From: Glycomyces fuscus
GTDB taxonomy: Bacteria; Actinomycetota; Actinomycetes; Streptosporangiales; Streptosporangiaceae
NCBI GenBank assembly: GCA_002529455.1
Contig: NYMS01000029.1
Coordinates: 62,001 to 126,000 of the forward strand
Length of the DNA stretch: 64,000 nucleotides
Reading direction: 5' to 3'
Both the position numbers and the translations under genes were made by a program. This document shows positions 24,967-34,251 of this stretch, piece after piece. A model generated the notes under the pieces. That model was not told the origin of the DNA. It ran no database searches and saw only the letters and a program-made list of their open reading frames with translations. The first letter of the stretch is position 1; every line of letters starts with the position of its first letter.

Positions 24967-25787
24967 AGCGCTACACATGGCGGACCGGCGTCCTCGAAGC
25001 GGTGATGGTCGCCGCGGCCCTGGTCTTCGCCTTCCCGGTCTACGTCCTGTTCGTGCAGGCCTTCCGCCCCGAGGACGAGACGGGCGCCTCCCCGCTCGTG
25101 CCGTCCGCGACGCCCACCCTGGACAACTTCGCCCAGGCCTGGCAGCAGGCGAGCCTGGGGCCGGCGATCGTCAACAGCACCGTGGTCACCGTGGCCAGCG
25201 TCGTGCTGCTGGTCGTGCTCTCGTCGCTGGCCGCCTACCCCATCGCGCGCTCCACCCGCGGCTGGTCGCGCGCGGTCTTCGCGCTGTTCATGCTGGGCCT
25301 GCTCCTGCCGTTCCAGCTGGCGCTCATCCCGCTCTACCAGACCATGCGCGACCTGGGGCTGCTGGGCAACCCGCTCGCGCTCGTCATCTACTACACCGGC
25401 CTGCAGATGCCCTTCTCCGTGTTCCTGTACACGGGGTTCCTGCGCGGCCTGGACCGCGGCTACGAGGAGGCCGCGATGATGGACGGCGCCGGGCCGGTGC
25501 GCACCTTCTTCAGCGTCGTGCTGCCGCTGCTGCGCCCGATCACCGGAACGGTGGTCATCCTCAACGTCATCTTCGTCTGGAACGACTTCCTGACCCCGCT
25601 CCTCTACCTCAGCGGCTCGGGCAGCCAGACCATCCCCGTGGCCCTGTTCGGCTTCGTCGGCCAGTACGTCTCCCAGTGGCCACTGGTCTTCGCGGGCCTG
25701 ATCATCGGCTCGATCCCCGTACTCACCGTCTACTTCGCCATGCAGAAGCGCGTCATCCAGGGCTTCGCCGGAGGACTGAAGGGCTGA
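24963..25787 (+). CDS. Sugar ABC transporter permease 2
   Basis: A 274-residue MalG/UgpE-type permease with six membrane helices. The EAA loop reads GYEEAAMMDGAGPVRTFFSV (about residue 175). The GTG start at 24963 overlaps the stop of permease 1 (GTGA). The C-terminus ends FAMQKRVIQGFAGGLKG, the usual CUT1 ending. It forms the membrane channel with permease 1 and receives sugar from the lipoprotein encoded 46 bp downstream. Substrate probably a rhamnose-containing saccharide or released rhamnose, from the neighbouring rhamnosidase and shared LacI operators. Confidence 0.93.
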   Translation: MKRYTWRTGVLEAVMVAAALVFAFPVYVLFVQAFRPEDETGASPLVPSATPTLDNFAQAWQQASLGPAIVNSTVVTVASVVLLVVLSSLAAYPIARSTRGWSRAVFALFMLGLLLPFQLALIPLYQTMRDLGLLGNPLALVIYYTGLQMPFSVFLYTGFLRGLDRGYEEAAMMDGAGPVRTFFSVVLPLLRPITGTVVILNVIFVWNDFLTPLLYLSGSGSQTIPVALFGFVGQYVSQWPLVFAGLIIGSIPVLTVYFAMQKRVIQGFAGGLKG

Positions 25788-25833
25788 CCCCCTTCCGCCG
25801 CGCCGCCCCCGCACCCCTTTCCCGGAGAGATCC

Positions 25834-27084
25834 ATGTCCAAGAGAATCCTCGCCCCCCTGACCTGCCTGGCGGCCGTCGCCGCCCTGACCTCGTGCAGCG
25901 CCGACAGCGCCGACTCGGCCGACGGCCTCACCGTGGCCGCGAACTCCACCGACCGCGTGCCCATGGACGCCGTGGTCGCCGCCTTCGAGGAGGCCAACCC
26001 CGACACCGAGGTCACCGTCACCTACGCCGACACCGACCAGCTCCAGAGCACCCTGCGCACGCAGCTGTCCTCGGGCACGGCCCCCGACGTCTTCACCGTC
26101 TGGCCCGGCAACGGCAACCCCGCTGCCCTCCAGCTCCTGGCGCCGAGCGGCTACCTCGCCGACCTCGGCGACGCCGAGTTCGCCTCCCGGATCCCCGAGG
26201 GCGACCGCCCCGTCACCGAGTTCGAGGGCGTCACCCACATCGTCCCCGTCACCTACAGCGGCATCGGCGTCATCTACAGCCGGGAGGCCCTGGAGGGCCT
26301 GGGCGCCGAGGCGCCCACCACCTGGAGCGAACTCATCGGCCTGTGCGGCACCGCCCGCGACGAGGGCATGAGCCTGCTCGCCCTGGGCAACCAGACCCCG
26401 TGGGTGACCCAGCTGGTCACCTACGCGCTGGCCGCCACCACCGTCTACAGCGACAACCCCGGGTTCGACGAGCAGATGGCCGCGGGCGAGGCATCCTTCG
26501 CCGACTCCGAGTGGCGCACGGCCATGGAGAAGTACCTGGAGATGGAGGAGGAGGGCTGCTTCAACGACGACCCCCTCGGCACCAGCTACGAGGCCTCCAT
26601 CAGCAGCGTCGTCCAGGGGAACTCGGTCGGCCTGGTCCAGGTCGCCACCACCCTGTCGCAGGTGCAGTCCGAGATCGGCGACGCCGAGCTGGGCATGTTC
26701 GCCCTGCCCGCCACCGACGACGCCGAGGAGACCCTCATGCCGGGCTCGGTCTCGGCCGCCTACGGCGTCAACGCCGAGACCGAGCGGATGGAGGAGGCCA
26801 TGGCCTTCGTGGACTTCCTCGCCTCGGACGAGGGCCAGGACATCTACGCCACCGAGGGCGGCACCCTGACCGCGCTGCCCAACGAGGACCGCGAGATCGA
26901 CCCGGCGCTGACCACCCTCACCGACTTCCAGAGCGCGGGCCGGACCGTGCCGTTCATGGACCAGCGCTGGCCCAACCCCCGCGTCCAGCAGGCCCACTTC
27001 ACCGTGATCCAGCAGCTCTTCGCCGGTGACGCCAGCGTCGACGACGCCCTGGCCGAGATGGACGCCGCCTACCAGTCCGAGTAG
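25834..27084 (+). CDS. Sugar ABC transporter substrate-binding lipoprotein
   Basis: A 416-residue extracellular solute-binding protein family 1 member. The signal peptide MSKRILAPLTCLAAVAALTSC ends in the lipobox LTSC, so the mature protein is anchored at Cys21. The body shows the usual ANSTDRVPMDAVVAAFEEAN start, TAPDVFTVWPGNG and the domain-closing FAGDASVDDALAEMDAAYQ helix at the C-terminus. The ATG follows GGAGAGA. It delivers the sugar to the two permeases encoded just upstream; together they form an ATPase-less CUT1 operon. Confidence 0.94.
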   Translation: MSKRILAPLTCLAAVAALTSCSADSADSADGLTVAANSTDRVPMDAVVAAFEEANPDTEVTVTYADTDQLQSTLRTQLSSGTAPDVFTVWPGNGNPAALQLLAPSGYLADLGDAEFASRIPEGDRPVTEFEGVTHIVPVTYSGIGVIYSREALEGLGAEAPTTWSELIGLCGTARDEGMSLLALGNQTPWVTQLVTYALAATTVYSDNPGFDEQMAAGEASFADSEWRTAMEKYLEMEEEGCFNDDPLGTSYEASISSVVQGNSVGLVQVATTLSQVQSEIGDAELGMFALPATDDAEETLMPGSVSAAYGVNAETERMEEAMAFVDFLASDEGQDIYATEGGTLTALPNEDREIDPALTTLTDFQSAGRTVPFMDQRWPNPRVQQAHFTVIQQLFAGDASVDDALAEMDAAYQSE

Positions 27085-27275
27085 GGGGCTGCGCTTCGCC
27101 TCGCCCCGTGTTCGGGCGTCCGCGAAGGCTCCGGCTCCGGGCGCCCGCTCCCGGGCGTCCGGACCACCCCCACGGCCGGGGGCCCGTTCCCACGGACGGA
27201 GCCCCGGCCCCCTCCGCCCGGCCCCTGCTCCCGGCCCGGGTGCCCGCAGATCCCCCCGACCCCCCGGGAAGCACC

Positions 27276-29753
27276 ATGAAACGCAGAACCCTGCTGTCCG
27301 CCACCGCCGTCGCCGCGGCCGCCGCCGCACTGGTCCCGTCACCGGCCGCGGCCGCGCCGGGCCCCCGAGACCGCTCCGCCGCCACCCCCGCCGAGCGCGC
27401 GGAGGAGATCCTCGCCCGCATGAGCACGCAGGACAAGGCCGCCCTGGTGTGCTGCGACTTCGACGCCGTGGCCGCACTGGGCGTCCCCCCGCTGCTGTTC
27501 GCCGACGCCTCCGCCGGGGTCCGCGGGGAGACCGGCGTGACCGCCTTCCCCGTGCCGGTGGCCCAGAGCGCCACCTTCCACCCCGAACTGCTCGCCGGCA
27601 TGGGCGCCGCCATCGCCGAGGAGACACGCGGCAAGGGCTTCAACAGCATCCTGGGTCCCACCGTGGACCTGGCCCGCACCTGGCGCTCGGGCCGCACCGC
27701 GGAGGGCATGGGCGAGGACCCCCACCTGGCCGGACGCCTCGGGGCGGAGATCACCGCGAGCATGGTCGACGGGCACGTCGCCACCACCGTCAAGCACTTC
27801 TCCGCCTACAACCAGGAGTACGACCGGCTCACCGTGGACGTGCGCGTCTCGGAGCGGGCCCTGCACGAGACCCACCACGAACCCTTCCGGTACGTGGTCG
27901 ACCGGGTCCCCGAGACCTCGGTCATGACCTCCTACCCCCGGATCAACGGCGTGTACGCGCCGCAGAACCCCGAGCTGCTCGCCGACCTCAAGGACGTGCT
28001 GGGCCTGCGCGGCTACACGGTCCCCGACTTCATGTCCGGCGACGACCAGCTCGCCGCCGCGCGGGCGGGCATGGACCTGGCGGGCCTGGGACCCGACGGC
28101 GTGCAGGTCTCCCCGGAGGCGCTGGCCGCCCTTCCCGCCGACCGCCTGGACGACGCGGCCCGGCGCGTCCTGGTCACCATGTTCGCCGGAGGGCTGTTCG
28201 ACCACCCCCTGCCCCCGGTCCGGGAGACGGTCAGCACCGCCGGGCACCGGGAGCTGGCCCGCGAGATCGCGGTGCACGGCACCGTGCTCCTGTCCAACCG
28301 GGACTCCCTCCTGCCCCTGCCGGAGGGTGCGGGCGTCGCCGTCCTCGGCCCGGCGGGCACCGACTTCGTCACCGGCATCGAGGGGTCGAGCTGGGTGGAG
28401 CCGGGGGAGTGGGCCACACCCCTGGAGGCGATCCGCGACCGGTCGGGGGGACGGGTCGTCCACGCCCAGGGCAGCCGCGGCGACGTCGCCCTGGACACCG
28501 TCCCCGCCTCGGCCCTGCGCACCCCCGGCGGCGACCCCGGCCTGCTGGGGACCTTCCATGAGGGCCCCGGCCTGCGGGGCGAGCCCGTCGCGACCGCGAC
28601 CACGGGCGAACTCGCCTTCGAGGGCGCACCCGTCGACGGGCTGCCGCAGGTGTGGTCGGCGCGCTGGAGCGGGACCCTCACCGCCCCGGCCGACGGCCCG
28701 TGCCGCTTCTCGCTGGTCTTCTCCGGGCGGGCCCGGCTCCTCCTCGACGGCGAGACCGTGCTCGACGGGGTCCGGCCCAGCCGGGACTTCATGTTCGGCC
28801 CCCACACCTACCCCCTCCAGGCCGTGCGCGAGTTCACCGCCGGACAGGAGGTGGAGGTGGCCGTGGAGTACACCAACGACGGCGCCTTCATGGGCGCGAC
28901 CGGCCTCGCGCTCGGCTGGCAGCCCGAGTCCGGCATCCCCGAGGCGGCGCAGGCCGCCGCGGACGCGGACGTCGCCGTGGTCGTGGTCAACCGGGTCGCC
29001 GGGGAGAACATGGACCACACCTCCCTGGCCCTGCCGGGGGACCAGGACGCGCTCGTGCGCGCCGTGGCCGCGGCCAACCCGAACACGGTGGTGGTGCTCA
29101 ACACCGACGGGCCCGTCCTCATGCCCTGGCTCGACGACGTGGGCGCGGTGGTGCAGACCTGGTACGGCGGCGCCGAGACCGGCACGGCCCTGGCCTCGGT
29201 CCTGTACGGCGACGCCGACCCCGCCGGGCGCCTGCCCCTGACCTTCCCCGCCGGCGAGGAGCAGGGACCCGGGGCCTCCGCGCGCACCTACCCCGGCGCG
29301 GACGGGGCCGTGCACTACGACGAGGGCCCCGACATCGGCTACCGCTACTACCAGCGGCACGGCCAGGAGCCCCTGTTCCCCTTCGGCCACGGCCTGTCCT
29401 ACACCTCCTACGAGCACACGGCCCTGGCACTGCGCCACGACCGGCGGGAGGAGGAACTGGTCGTCGGCGTCAGCGTCCGCAACACCGGGGACCGCGCGGG
29501 ACACGAGGTGGTGCAGGTCTACGTCGGCCTGCCGGAGGAGGCGGACGCCGCCCCGGCCCAGCTCAAGGCCTTCCACAAGGTCCGTCTCGAACCCGGTGCC
29601 CGCGAGCGCGTCGAGCTCCGCGTCCCCCTCGCCGACCTGTACGCCTGGGACGGCCAGGCCCGGGAGCGGCGCCTGCTGCCCGGCCTGTACCGGGTGCGGG
29701 TCGGCCGCTCGTCCGCCGACCTGCCGCTGGAGAGGACCATCCACCTCCGCTGA
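27276..29753 (+). CDS. Secreted glycoside hydrolase family 3 beta-glycosidase with PA14 insert
   Basis: An 825-residue exported GH3 enzyme. The N-terminus MKRRTLLSATAVAAAAAALV carries a twin-Arg-like signal ending near AAAAPGP. The GH3 TIM-barrel domain follows (GPTVDLARTWRSGRTAEGMG, ATTVKHFSAYNQ). The nucleophile region is GYTVPDFMSGDD (about residue 250), Asp in place of the usual SDW context. The second domain is interrupted at about residues 415-555 by a PA14-like sugar-binding module (LTAPADGPCRFSLVFSGRAR). A fibronectin-III-like domain closes the protein. PA14-carrying GH3 enzymes act on plant beta-glucosides, oligosaccharides or saponins. It lies 191 bp after the ABC operon and fits the rhamnoside theme, trimming the sugar next to rhamnose. 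Confidence 0.92.
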   Translation: MKRRTLLSATAVAAAAAALVPSPAAAAPGPRDRSAATPAERAEEILARMSTQDKAALVCCDFDAVAALGVPPLLFADASAGVRGETGVTAFPVPVAQSATFHPELLAGMGAAIAEETRGKGFNSILGPTVDLARTWRSGRTAEGMGEDPHLAGRLGAEITASMVDGHVATTVKHFSAYNQEYDRLTVDVRVSERALHETHHEPFRYVVDRVPETSVMTSYPRINGVYAPQNPELLADLKDVLGLRGYTVPDFMSGDDQLAAARAGMDLAGLGPDGVQVSPEALAALPADRLDDAARRVLVTMFAGGLFDHPLPPVRETVSTAGHRELAREIAVHGTVLLSNRDSLLPLPEGAGVAVLGPAGTDFVTGIEGSSWVEPGEWATPLEAIRDRSGGRVVHAQGSRGDVALDTVPASALRTPGGDPGLLGTFHEGPGLRGEPVATATTGELAFEGAPVDGLPQVWSARWSGTLTAPADGPCRFSLVFSGRARLLLDGETVLDGVRPSRDFMFGPHTYPLQAVREFTAGQEVEVAVEYTNDGAFMGATGLALGWQPESGIPEAAQAAADADVAVVVVNRVAGENMDHTSLALPGDQDALVRAVAAANPNTVVVLNTDGPVLMPWLDDVGAVVQTWYGGAETGTALASVLYGDADPAGRLPLTFPAGEEQGPGASARTYPGADGAVHYDEGPDIGYRYYQRHGQEPLFPFGHGLSYTSYEHTALALRHDRREEELVVGVSVRNTGDRAGHEVVQVYVGLPEEADAAPAQLKAFHKVRLEPGARERVELRVPLADLYAWDGQARERRLLPGLYRVRVGRSSADLPLERTIHLR

Positions 29754-29884
29754 GGGAGACGTCCTCCGGGCCCGTCCGGCTCCGTCCGCGCACCGCGGTC
29801 GGCCCGGGCGGGCCCCGGTCTTTCCCCGGTGCTTTTCCGCGGGGGAGGAAAGCGGAAAGCAAGAGCGGTTTCCGGCGGCGCGTA

Positions 29885-29901
29885 CATCCACCCGGTGGAT
29901 G
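29885..29901 (+). promoter_or_regulatory. 17-bp perfect dyad upstream of the MFS gene
   Basis: CATCCACC-C-GGTGGATG is a perfect inverted repeat in the 334-bp gap before the MFS gene at 30088. A TTGACG box follows at 29951-29956 without a clear -10. No gene is seen in the gap. The TCCACC/GGTGGA arms recur at 37639-37654. Confidence 0.5.
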
Positions 29902-30087
29902 GCGGGTATCGGGGATTCGCTCTTCCGGGTGGCGTGTATCACATGCAAGCTTGACGTGCGGGAAGCGGAGGCGAACAGCCGGGGAACCGCACCTCCGGAT
30001 TCCTCCGCCCCACCCCTCTTCCGCGCCGCCGTGTTCTCCTCCGGCCGTGCGCCCACCATCCCCCCAGAACGGCAGCGAGGTACTCCA

Positions 30088-31302
30088 GTGCCCGACACGA
30101 CCCTTCCCCCGCCCGGCCCGGAGGCACGCGCGCGGCACGACCGCGAGGCCGGTACGGCCCAGCTGCTCCTGCTGCTGGCGGCCAGCTGCATGCCGATCCT
30201 CGGCAGCGTGCTGATCGCCCCGGTCCTGCCCCAGATGGCCCGCGAGTTCGCGTCGGTTCCGGGCGCGGCCGTCCTCGTCCCGGTGGTGCTCACGGTCCCC
30301 GCCCTGGTGATCGGCCTGACCGCCCCCTTCGCCGGAGCCCTCGTGGACAGGGTCGACCGCAAGCGCGTCCTGCTGGCGGCCATGGTCGGCTACGCGCTGG
30401 TGGGCACCGCGCCCCTGTACCTGGACGGACTCGGCGCGATCGTGGCCAGCCGGGTCCTGCTGGGCCTGTTCGAGGCGGCCATCATGACCTGCTGCACGAC
30501 GCTGATCGGCGACTACTGGTCGGGCACCCGGCGGGCGCGCTACCTGGGCCTGCAGGTGCTCACGACCACCTGCGCGGCGACGGTGTTCCTGCTCGCCGGG
30601 GGAGTGCTCGGCGCGTGGGGGTGGCGGACCCCGTTCTGGCTCTACCTCGCCGCGCTGGTGCTGGTGGCGCCGATGGCGGCCCTGCTGTGGCAGCCCCGCC
30701 GCTCCGAGGCCGGGGGGTCGGTCCCCCCGCCCTGGCGCCAGCTGCTCGGCCCGTGCGCCGTCACCCTCTTCGGCGGTGTGGTGTTCTACGCGCTGATCGT
30801 CCACCTGTCCTACGTCCTGGACGGCGAGGGCGTCACCTCGACCAGCACGGTGGGGATGGTCAGCGCGGTCATGTCGCTGGCCACGGCCGCGGGCGCGGGG
30901 CTCTTCGGCCGGGTGTCCGCACTGACGCCCCGGCTGCTCGTCCCCGTCGAGTTCGGGCTGTCCGCCCTGGGCCTGGGCATCGTCGCCGTGGCCCCGTCGG
31001 TGCCGGTGGTCGTCGTCGGCGCGGTGGTCACCGGGTTCGGCACCGGCCTGCTGCTGCCCACCCTGGTGCTGTGGGCGGTCAACCGGCTCTCCTTCGAGCA
31101 GCGCGGACGCGGGACCGGCCTGTGGACGGGGGCGCTGTTCGTCGGCCAGTTCGCCTGCCCCCTCATCATCACCGGACTCGGCGCCGGGGGCGCGGACCTG
31201 CGAACGGCCCTGGGACTGCTGGGCGCGGCCTCGGCGGTCACGGCCCTGCTCCTGGTGTTCACCATGCGCACCACGCGGCGGACGCGCGTTGCACGGGGCT
31301 GA
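30088..31302 (+). CDS. MFS transporter (CynX/DHA-like)
   Basis: A 404-residue, 12-helix major facilitator. After a short Pro-rich N-terminus the first helix is GTAQLLLLLAASCMPILGSV, and the loop 2-3 signature is FAGALVDRVDRKRVLLAAMV. The second half starts near QLLGPCAVTLFGGVVFYALI. The GTG at 30088 is chosen (GCGAGG upstream); the longer open frame reaches back into the GH3 gene. It is preceded by its own gap and dyad, so it is likely a separate transcription unit. It ends in a strong bidirectional terminator shared with a convergent MFS gene. Substrate unknown. Confidence 0.86.
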   Translation: MPDTTLPPPGPEARARHDREAGTAQLLLLLAASCMPILGSVLIAPVLPQMAREFASVPGAAVLVPVVLTVPALVIGLTAPFAGALVDRVDRKRVLLAAMVGYALVGTAPLYLDGLGAIVASRVLLGLFEAAIMTCCTTLIGDYWSGTRRARYLGLQVLTTTCAATVFLLAGGVLGAWGWRTPFWLYLAALVLVAPMAALLWQPRRSEAGGSVPPPWRQLLGPCAVTLFGGVVFYALIVHLSYVLDGEGVTSTSTVGMVSAVMSLATAAGAGLFGRVSALTPRLLVPVEFGLSALGLGIVAVAPSVPVVVVGAVVTGFGTGLLLPTLVLWAVNRLSFEQRGRGTGLWTGALFVGQFACPLIITGLGAGGADLRTALGLLGAASAVTALLLVFTMRTTRRTRVARG

Positions 31303-31310
31303 GAACCGGA

Positions 31311-31349
31311 CTCCGGGGCCGCCGCGGACGTACCGCGGCGGCCCCGGAG
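31311..31349. terminator. Bidirectional terminator, perfect 17-5-17 stem
   Basis: CTCCGGGGCCGCCGCGG (31311-31327) pairs perfectly with its complement at 31333-31349, loop ACGTA, between two convergent MFS genes. Confidence 0.88.
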
Positions 31350-31363
31350 CGCCCCTCACCGGA

Positions 31364-32746
31364 TCAGGCCCCGCCGGCGCGCACGGCGGCCCCGCCGCGC
31401 CCGGCCTCGGTGCCCTCCAGGCGGAAGGCCCGCACGGTCAGGCCGCCCAGCAGCAGGACGCCGGCCACGAGCAGGAAGAGGCCGCCGGGCGTCCAGCCCG
31501 CGTCCAGGAGCCAACCGGCGGCCAGGGGGGAGACGATGGCGCCGATGCGCCCGACGCCGATGCCCCAGCCGACCCCGGTCGCCCGCACCGACGGCTCGTA
31601 GACCGACGGCGTCAGGGCGTACAGGCCCGCCACGCACCCGTTGACGAACACCCCGATCAGGGCGCCCAGGGCCAGGACCACCCCGTAGACCGACAGGGCG
31701 GGGACGAAGAGGGCGAGCAGGAAGGCGGTGGCGACGGTGTAGGCCACCAGGACGCCGCGCAGGGCGAAGCGCGCCGCGAGCAGGCCCAGCAGCGCGGTGC
31801 CGAAGACGCCGCCGAGGTTGAGCAGCACACCGCCGGTGATGCCCTGGGTGGCCGACATCCCGGCCTCGGCCAGCAGCTTGGGCGTCCAGCTGGTGACGAA
31901 GTAGAAACCGAACATCACCAGGAAGAAGCCCGTCCAGGTCAGCAGGGTGTTGCGGCGCAGGCCGGGGGAGAGGATGCGCGCGATCCCGGACGCGGGGCGC
32001 GCCGCGCCCGGCTCCGCCTCCGGAAGCCGGTCCAGCGGCGGCTGTCCCATGGCGCCCAGCACCCGGTTCGCCCGCTCCAGGGCGCGGGGCGACCCGCTCG
32101 TCATGAGGAAGGCCAGCGACTCGGGCAGGCGCCAGAGCACGACCGGGATCAGCAGCGCCGTGGCCACGGCCCCGAAGGCGAAGACCGGACGCCACCCGCC
32201 CTCGCTCTGCAGGACCGCGGCGATCACCCCGCCCGCCGTCGCGCCGACGGCGTAGCCGGTGGAGTTGAGGCTGACGGCCAGGCCCCGCCAGCGGCGGTTG
32301 GCGTACTCGGCGGCGACCACGTTGCTCGACGCCAGGATGCCGCCGATGCCGATGCCGGTGAGCAGGCGCAGCATCCCCAGCTGGAGGGCGCTCTGGCTGA
32401 CCGCCGCCAGCCCCATGCCCGTGGCGGCCAGGACGAGGCCGACCAGGATCATCGACCGCCGCCCGATCCGGTCGGCGAGCGGCGCCAGGAACAGCGATCC
32501 CAGCGCCATTCCGGCCAGCCCCGCGCTGAGCAGCAGCCCGATCTGGGAGCCGGACAGGCCCCACTCCCCGGACACCGCGTCGGAGGTGAACGCCATGACG
32601 AGGACGTCGAACCCGTCCAGCACGTTCAGGAGGACGCAGACGGCGACCGCCGTCCACTGGGCGCGTGACATCCGACCGTCGTCGAGCCGTCGACGCAGGT
32701 CGCTGTCGGGTGTGCCGGGTGTGCCGGACACGTCGGGCGTGCTCAT
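31364..32746 (-). CDS. Aromatic acid:H+ symporter-type MFS transporter (AAHS)
   Basis: A 460-residue MFS importer. The first helix carries VLLNVLDGFDVLVMAFTSDA; the D-G-x-D motif in helix 1 is diagnostic for the aromatic acid/H+ symporter family (PcaK, BenK, MhpT-like). Loop 2-3 has LADRIGRRSMILVGL and helix 5 WGIGVGRIGAI-like symmetry motifs in the second half. The ATG at 32746 is preceded by CAGGTGG. It is divergent from an IclR regulator, the usual arrangement for hydroxybenzoate uptake. It probably supplies aromatic acids to the catabolic operons at 6.7-12.9 kb and 39-43 kb (inference). Confidence 0.9.
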   Translation of the reverse strand: MSTPDVSGTPGTPDSDLRRRLDDGRMSRAQWTAVAVCVLLNVLDGFDVLVMAFTSDAVSGEWGLSGSQIGLLLSAGLAGMALGSLFLAPLADRIGRRSMILVGLVLAATGMGLAAVSQSALQLGMLRLLTGIGIGGILASSNVVAAEYANRRWRGLAVSLNSTGYAVGATAGGVIAAVLQSEGGWRPVFAFGAVATALLIPVVLWRLPESLAFLMTSGSPRALERANRVLGAMGQPPLDRLPEAEPGAARPASGIARILSPGLRRNTLLTWTGFFLVMFGFYFVTSWTPKLLAEAGMSATQGITGGVLLNLGGVFGTALLGLLAARFALRGVLVAYTVATAFLLALFVPALSVYGVVLALGALIGVFVNGCVAGLYALTPSVYEPSVRATGVGWGIGVGRIGAIVSPLAAGWLLDAGWTPGGLFLLVAGVLLLGGLTVRAFRLEGTEAGRGGAAVRAGGA

Positions 32747-32787
32747 CGCCACCTGCTTTCTGGGGGAACACCAACAGCACCCGAGGA

Positions 32788-32799
32788 TGACCTGGGTCA
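32788..32799. promoter_or_regulatory. Candidate IclR operator between MFS and iclR genes
   Basis: TGACC-TG-GGTCA is a perfect 12-bp dyad in the 132-bp divergent gap. A TATAGC box follows at 32811. The site is suitably placed to control both genes. Confidence 0.5.
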
Positions 32800-32878
32800 C
32801 ACGGGGCTGCTATAGCTTTTCCACCCAATGGACAGGGCCGGGCCCCGGCCCCGGCCGGAGCGGGAAGGACGGGTAGAC

Positions 32879-33625
32879 ATGGCGCGCTCCCCGGACGGCG
32901 AGTCCGTCATCACGCGGGCGGTCAGGATCCTCGACGCCTTCGACCCTGAGTCGAGGGCCCTGAGCCTGAGCGAGGTCAGCAGGCGCGCCCGGCTCCCCCT
33001 GGCCACGACGGCGCGGCTGGTCAAGGAGATGGCGCGGCACGGGCTGCTCGACCGCGACGAGCGCAGGCGGGTCCTCATCGGGACGCGGATGTGGGAGCTG
33101 GCCGAACGCGCCTCGCCGGTCAAGGACCTGCGGGAGGCCGCCCTGCGGTACATGGGCGACCTGCACGCGGTGGTGGGCCAGTCCACCCAGCTGGGCGTGC
33201 TGGAGGGCGACGAGGTGCTGTTCGTCGAGCGGCTCACCGCGCCCGGGTCGGTCGTCAACGTCACGAGGATCGCGGGGCGGCTGCCCCTGCACGCCTCGTC
33301 CGCGGGCCTGGTGCTGCTCGCCCACGCGCCGGAGGGGTTGCGCGAACACGTGCTCCGGGGAGCCCTGACCGGCTACACCCCGAGCACCCTCACCGAGGAG
33401 CACGCGCTGCGCGCCGAGATGGCGGAGGTCCGGCGGCGCGGGTTCGCCTTCTGTCCCGGGCACATCCACACCGACGCCACGGGCATCGCCGTGCCGGTGC
33501 GTCAGGAGGGGCGCGTCGTCGCGGCCATGGGGCTGGTGGTACCCAACGACGACGCGGCGTGGGCGCTCAGCCGCCCGCTCATGCTCGCCGGCCTGGCCCT
33601 GAGCCGCGACCTGGGCGGCACCTGA
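32879..33625 (+). CDS. IclR-family regulator
   Basis: A 248-residue IclR regulator. The N-terminal winged helix (ITRAVRILDAFDPESRALSL, LSEVSRRARLPLATTARLVK) is followed by the effector-binding GAF-like domain (GQSTQLGVLEGDEVLFVERL, GRLPLHASSAGLVLLAHA and the C-terminal GIAVPVRQEGRVVAAMGLVV). The start is set at the ATG at 32879 (GGAAGG upstream). The alternative at 32828 adds 17 Arg/Pro-rich residues. IclR proteins next to PcaK-like transporters typically sense protocatechuate, 4-hydroxybenzoate or similar acids, so it likely controls the divergent symporter. Confidence 0.9.
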   Translation: MARSPDGESVITRAVRILDAFDPESRALSLSEVSRRARLPLATTARLVKEMARHGLLDRDERRRVLIGTRMWELAERASPVKDLREAALRYMGDLHAVVGQSTQLGVLEGDEVLFVERLTAPGSVVNVTRIAGRLPLHASSAGLVLLAHAPEGLREHVLRGALTGYTPSTLTEEHALRAEMAEVRRRGFAFCPGHIHTDATGIAVPVRQEGRVVAAMGLVVPNDDAAWALSRPLMLAGLALSRDLGGT

Positions 33626-33749
33626 GAGGAGGGGGAGGAGCGGGTCTCCCGCTCGTCCCCGGCCCGGCGCGCGCCCGGACCAGCGGGGGAGCGGGTGGGC
33701 CGCGTCCGGCTGTGGAGGCGTTCTCCTGTCCTGCGTGTACGGTCAGGGC

Positions 33750-34016
33750 ATGGACGCCAGCCTCCAGCCGACACTTGATGAGATCGAGGAGTGCTTCGCC
33801 GCGCTCGTCGATGGTCGTCTGACCCGGGACGGGGCCGACCGCTGGGCCGGGCGGTGGGTGGTCGACGACGGGCTTGACCGGGACGACGTCTCCTGGTGGG
33901 CGCTGGGCCTCCTCCACGGGATCGACCTTCCCGCGGACGAGAGCGGTACCTGTCTGCACGACGACGAGCAGTTGCGTGCGTGGCTCGCCGAACTGAGGAA
34001 ACGCCGGGCGGTGTGA
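33750..34016 (+). CDS. Small hypothetical acidic protein
   Basis: An 88-residue protein of unknown function. It begins MDASLQPTLDEIEECFAALV and contains WAGRWVVDDGLDRDDVSWWA and LHDDEQLRAWLAELRKRR, mostly predicted helical, rich in Asp, Glu and Trp, with no membrane segment. The regular codon bias and the complete frame support a real gene. A TACGGT box (33738-33743) lies six bases before the ATG, which would give a leaderless transcript. It stands between the IclR gene and the convergent GH106 gene. Small acidic proteins of this kind include immunity-type proteins, but no toxin partner is visible. Confidence 0.7.
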   Translation: MDASLQPTLDEIEECFAALVDGRLTRDGADRWAGRWVVDDGLDRDDVSWWALGLLHGIDLPADESGTCLHDDEQLRAWLAELRKRRAV

Positions 34017-34207
34017 CACGTTCCGAGCGGCCGTCCCGGAGCCGGCCACCGCCGAGCCGTGCGCATGGCCGAACGGGCGCGGGTCCGTGAAGTCGGTGGC
34101 ACCGGGGGCCGGGGCCGGGGGCGGCTGCGGACCGTCCGCCCGACGGGTGGGGACCCCGGACCCTGACCGCGTCCTCGGACCGGCGGGGAGCGCCGGAAGG
34201 CCGCCGT

Positions 34208-34246
34208 GCCCGTCCGGGCGGTGCGCGGTGCACCGCCCGGACGGGC
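34208..34246 (-). terminator. Terminator of the GH106 gene, perfect 17-5-17 stem
   Basis: GCCCGTCCGGGCGGTGC (34208-34224) pairs perfectly with 34230-34246, loop GCGGT, six bases after the GH106 stop. Confidence 0.85.
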
Positions 34247-34251
34247 GGCGG

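Noticed and set aside
27339-30383. Minus-strand 1014-codon frame opposite the GH3 and MFS genes
   Set aside because: Spans two real plus-strand genes with clear motifs; the product is repetitive without domains.
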